The notes beneath the pieces are model-generated. The model saw only the letters and a program-made list of their open reading frames with translations. It had not been told where the DNA came from and searched no databases. A stretch of DNA of 64,000 bases, taken from positions 1 through 64,000 of the forward strand of contig JAWKUK010000024.1 in assembly GCA_041398605.1 (NCBI GenBank), given 5' to 3'. Positions 63,079-64,000 of the stretch are shown here, piece by piece (position 1 is the first letter of the stretch; every line of letters begins with the position of its first letter). Source of the stretch: JAWKUK01 sp041398605. Lineage in GTDB: Bacteria; Planctomycetota; UBA1135; GCA-002686595. The translations under genes and the position numbers were made by a program.

Positions 63079-64000
63079 TCATCCGCCCGCGACCACGAGC
63101 ACCAAATCGAGACGATCGCCAGCGACCACGAGGTCGTGAACGGCGACCCGCTCGCCGCGTCGGAACACCGCGGGCAAGGGCTGTCCGTCGCGCACGAGCC
63201 AGCCCTGTGCCTCGGGCCGCGCGCGCTCAGCCGCGGCGAGCAGCGCCCCGATGGTGGCCGGCAACGGCAGGTCGAGCGTGAGCTCCCCGCCGAGCCGCGC
63301 CTGGAGCGCAGGTCCGCCCGCGAGCACGACGCTGCCGAGCTGCGCTGGCGGCGCGGCCGCTCGCCCGTGGTCGGCGCGCTGCGCGTCTCCGCTCTCGGGC
63401 GCCGCGCCCTGGTGCCTCACGCGCGCGTCCCGCTCGCCCTGGCACGCGTCGAGCCGCGCGGCGGCGCGCCCGAGGGCGCCGCCGTCGGCGCTCGTCCAGC
63501 GCTCAGGATCCAAGAGGGCTGCGACGCCCTCCAGCTCGCCCTCCTCCGTGAGCCCCGCGACGGATCGGTATTCAGGCAGCGCCCCCGGCGCTTCGAGCGC
63601 CCCGTCCGTGGCTCGCGCCGTCCGATCGTAGCCAAGCGCTGCGTGCCGCAACGCTGCACGCCCGAGCCGTGCATGCGGCGGAGCGAGCGCGTGCCGCGCC
63701 GCGACGATCCACGCGCCCGCTTCGAGCAGGGCTGCGCTCGGGCGGGGCGCTGGCGCGTCTTGGCTGTGCGGCGCGATCGGCGGCGCGCCGAGCAACGCCG
63801 CCGCCAGCTCATCGAGGGTCAGGACCCCGTCGGCGAGCAAGCCGGCCGCGGAGAACGCGCAGAACCCGTGCGCATCGAGGGCCGCTGCGAGGCATTCGTG
63901 CCACCAAACGAAGCGCCCGAGGCCCGCGGCCGCGCCTCGCGCGTGGCCCGCCGGAGGCCAAGGCAGCGGCGCGAGCGCGCGCGCGACCCGCTCGTCCGCG
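63079..64000 (-). CDS. C-terminal part of an aldehyde:ferredoxin oxidoreductase-like protein fused to a MoaD/ThiS-like domain (5' part outside window)
   Basis: Open from the right edge to a stop at 63079, so about 306 residues of the C-terminal end are seen. Near the edge, WWHECLAAALDAHGFCAFSAAGLLADGVLTLDELAAALLG resembles the end of tungsten AOR enzymes, where the last cluster Cys sits in a D-x-x-G-x-C-x-F motif. A less conserved segment follows, with LPEYRSVAGLTEEGELEG like the AOR tail. The last 80 residues have the beta-grasp pattern of MoaD/ThiS (LDLPLPATIGALLAAAE, GERVAVHDLVVAGDRLDLVLVVAGG) and end exactly in Gly-Gly, as sulfur carriers do. If right, a cofactor sulfur carrier is built into its own enzyme. 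Only part is visible and the AOR call rests on short motifs. It is 120 bp upstream of the GT9 gene. Confidence 0.6.
   Translation of the reverse strand, partial: ADERVARALAPLPWPPAGHARGAAAGLGRFVWWHECLAAALDAHGFCAFSAAGLLADGVLTLDELAAALLGAPPIAPHSQDAPAPRPSAALLEAGAWIVAARHALAPPHARLGRAALRHAALGYDRTARATDGALEAPGALPEYRSVAGLTEEGELEGVAALLDPERWTSADGGALGRAAARLDACQGERDARVRHQGAAPESGDAQRADHGRAAAPPAQLGSVVLAGGPALQARLGGELTLDLPLPATIGALLAAAERARPEAQGWLVRDGQPLPAVFRRGERVAVHDLVVAGDRLDLVLVVAGG

Noticed and set aside
1..64000. rRNA, tRNA or mobile element genes
   Set aside because: I looked through the intergenic gaps and saw no cloverleaf-like sequence, transposase motif, integrase or terminal inverted repeat that could be supported by eye.

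Overview
The window is about 70% G+C and gene-dense. Its gene content points to a member of the Planctomycetota, probably a deep or little-studied lineage. The signs are a PVC-type CxxCH haem protein with beta-propeller and HEAT repeats, several sulfatase-superfamily enzymes, an ECF sigma factor carrying a membrane-anchored C-terminal extension, a TonB-like protein with squalene-cyclase repeats, and large secreted VCBS/propeller proteins that share one C-terminal domain. This assignment is an inference from gene families; there is no rRNA in the window to confirm it. I found no tRNA, CRISPR array, insertion sequence or prophage. Shine-Dalgarno sequences are visible for only some genes.

Region 1 (1-14198). 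A minus-strand series runs GT4 glycosyltransferase, SGNH-like protein, membrane sulfatase-like hydrolase, large Ski2/DUF3516-type helicase, then a secreted transglutaminase/hydrolase that leaves the left edge. Divergent to it are a second membrane sulfatase-like hydrolase and a DegT aminotransferase. Both membrane hydrolases have Thr where sulfatases have the formylglycine Cys, so phospho-group chemistry on a surface polymer or lipid is more likely than classical sulfatase action.

Region 2 (14209-28066). Mostly housekeeping and export: a HAD phosphatase fused to a uridine-kinase-like domain, RidA, a TonB-like/squalene-cyclase protein, a degenerate M28/PA-domain protein, an SLC13-type carrier with RCK_C domains, SerA, a heterodimeric ABC exporter with one degenerate ATPase site, and a double-parvulin foldase coupled to it.

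Region 3 (28210-43728). Secreted proteins with the shared C-terminal domain, an esterase/SGNH fusion, the ECF sigma-sensor fusion, a CNNM/CorC-like transporter, the large CxxCH protein, a 13-bp minisatellite, a small lipoprotein, a 1-Cys peroxiredoxin and an unknown membrane protein.

Region 4 (43937-48808). A tightly overlapping GntR(YtrA)-ABC ATPase operon with two unusual membrane subunits that carry large C-terminal propeller-like domains. It ends at a convincing intrinsic terminator.

Region 5 (49075-64000). A lipoprotein, a big propeller protein, a canonical CxPSR sulfatase, then a minus-strand series: GT9, VCBS protein, radical SAM/SPASM, GT2 and GT-C/TPR. The last three are joined by 4-bp stop/start overlaps. 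At the right edge lies what looks like the C-terminal end of an aldehyde:ferredoxin oxidoreductase fused to a MoaD/ThiS-like ubiquitin fold ending in Gly-Gly.
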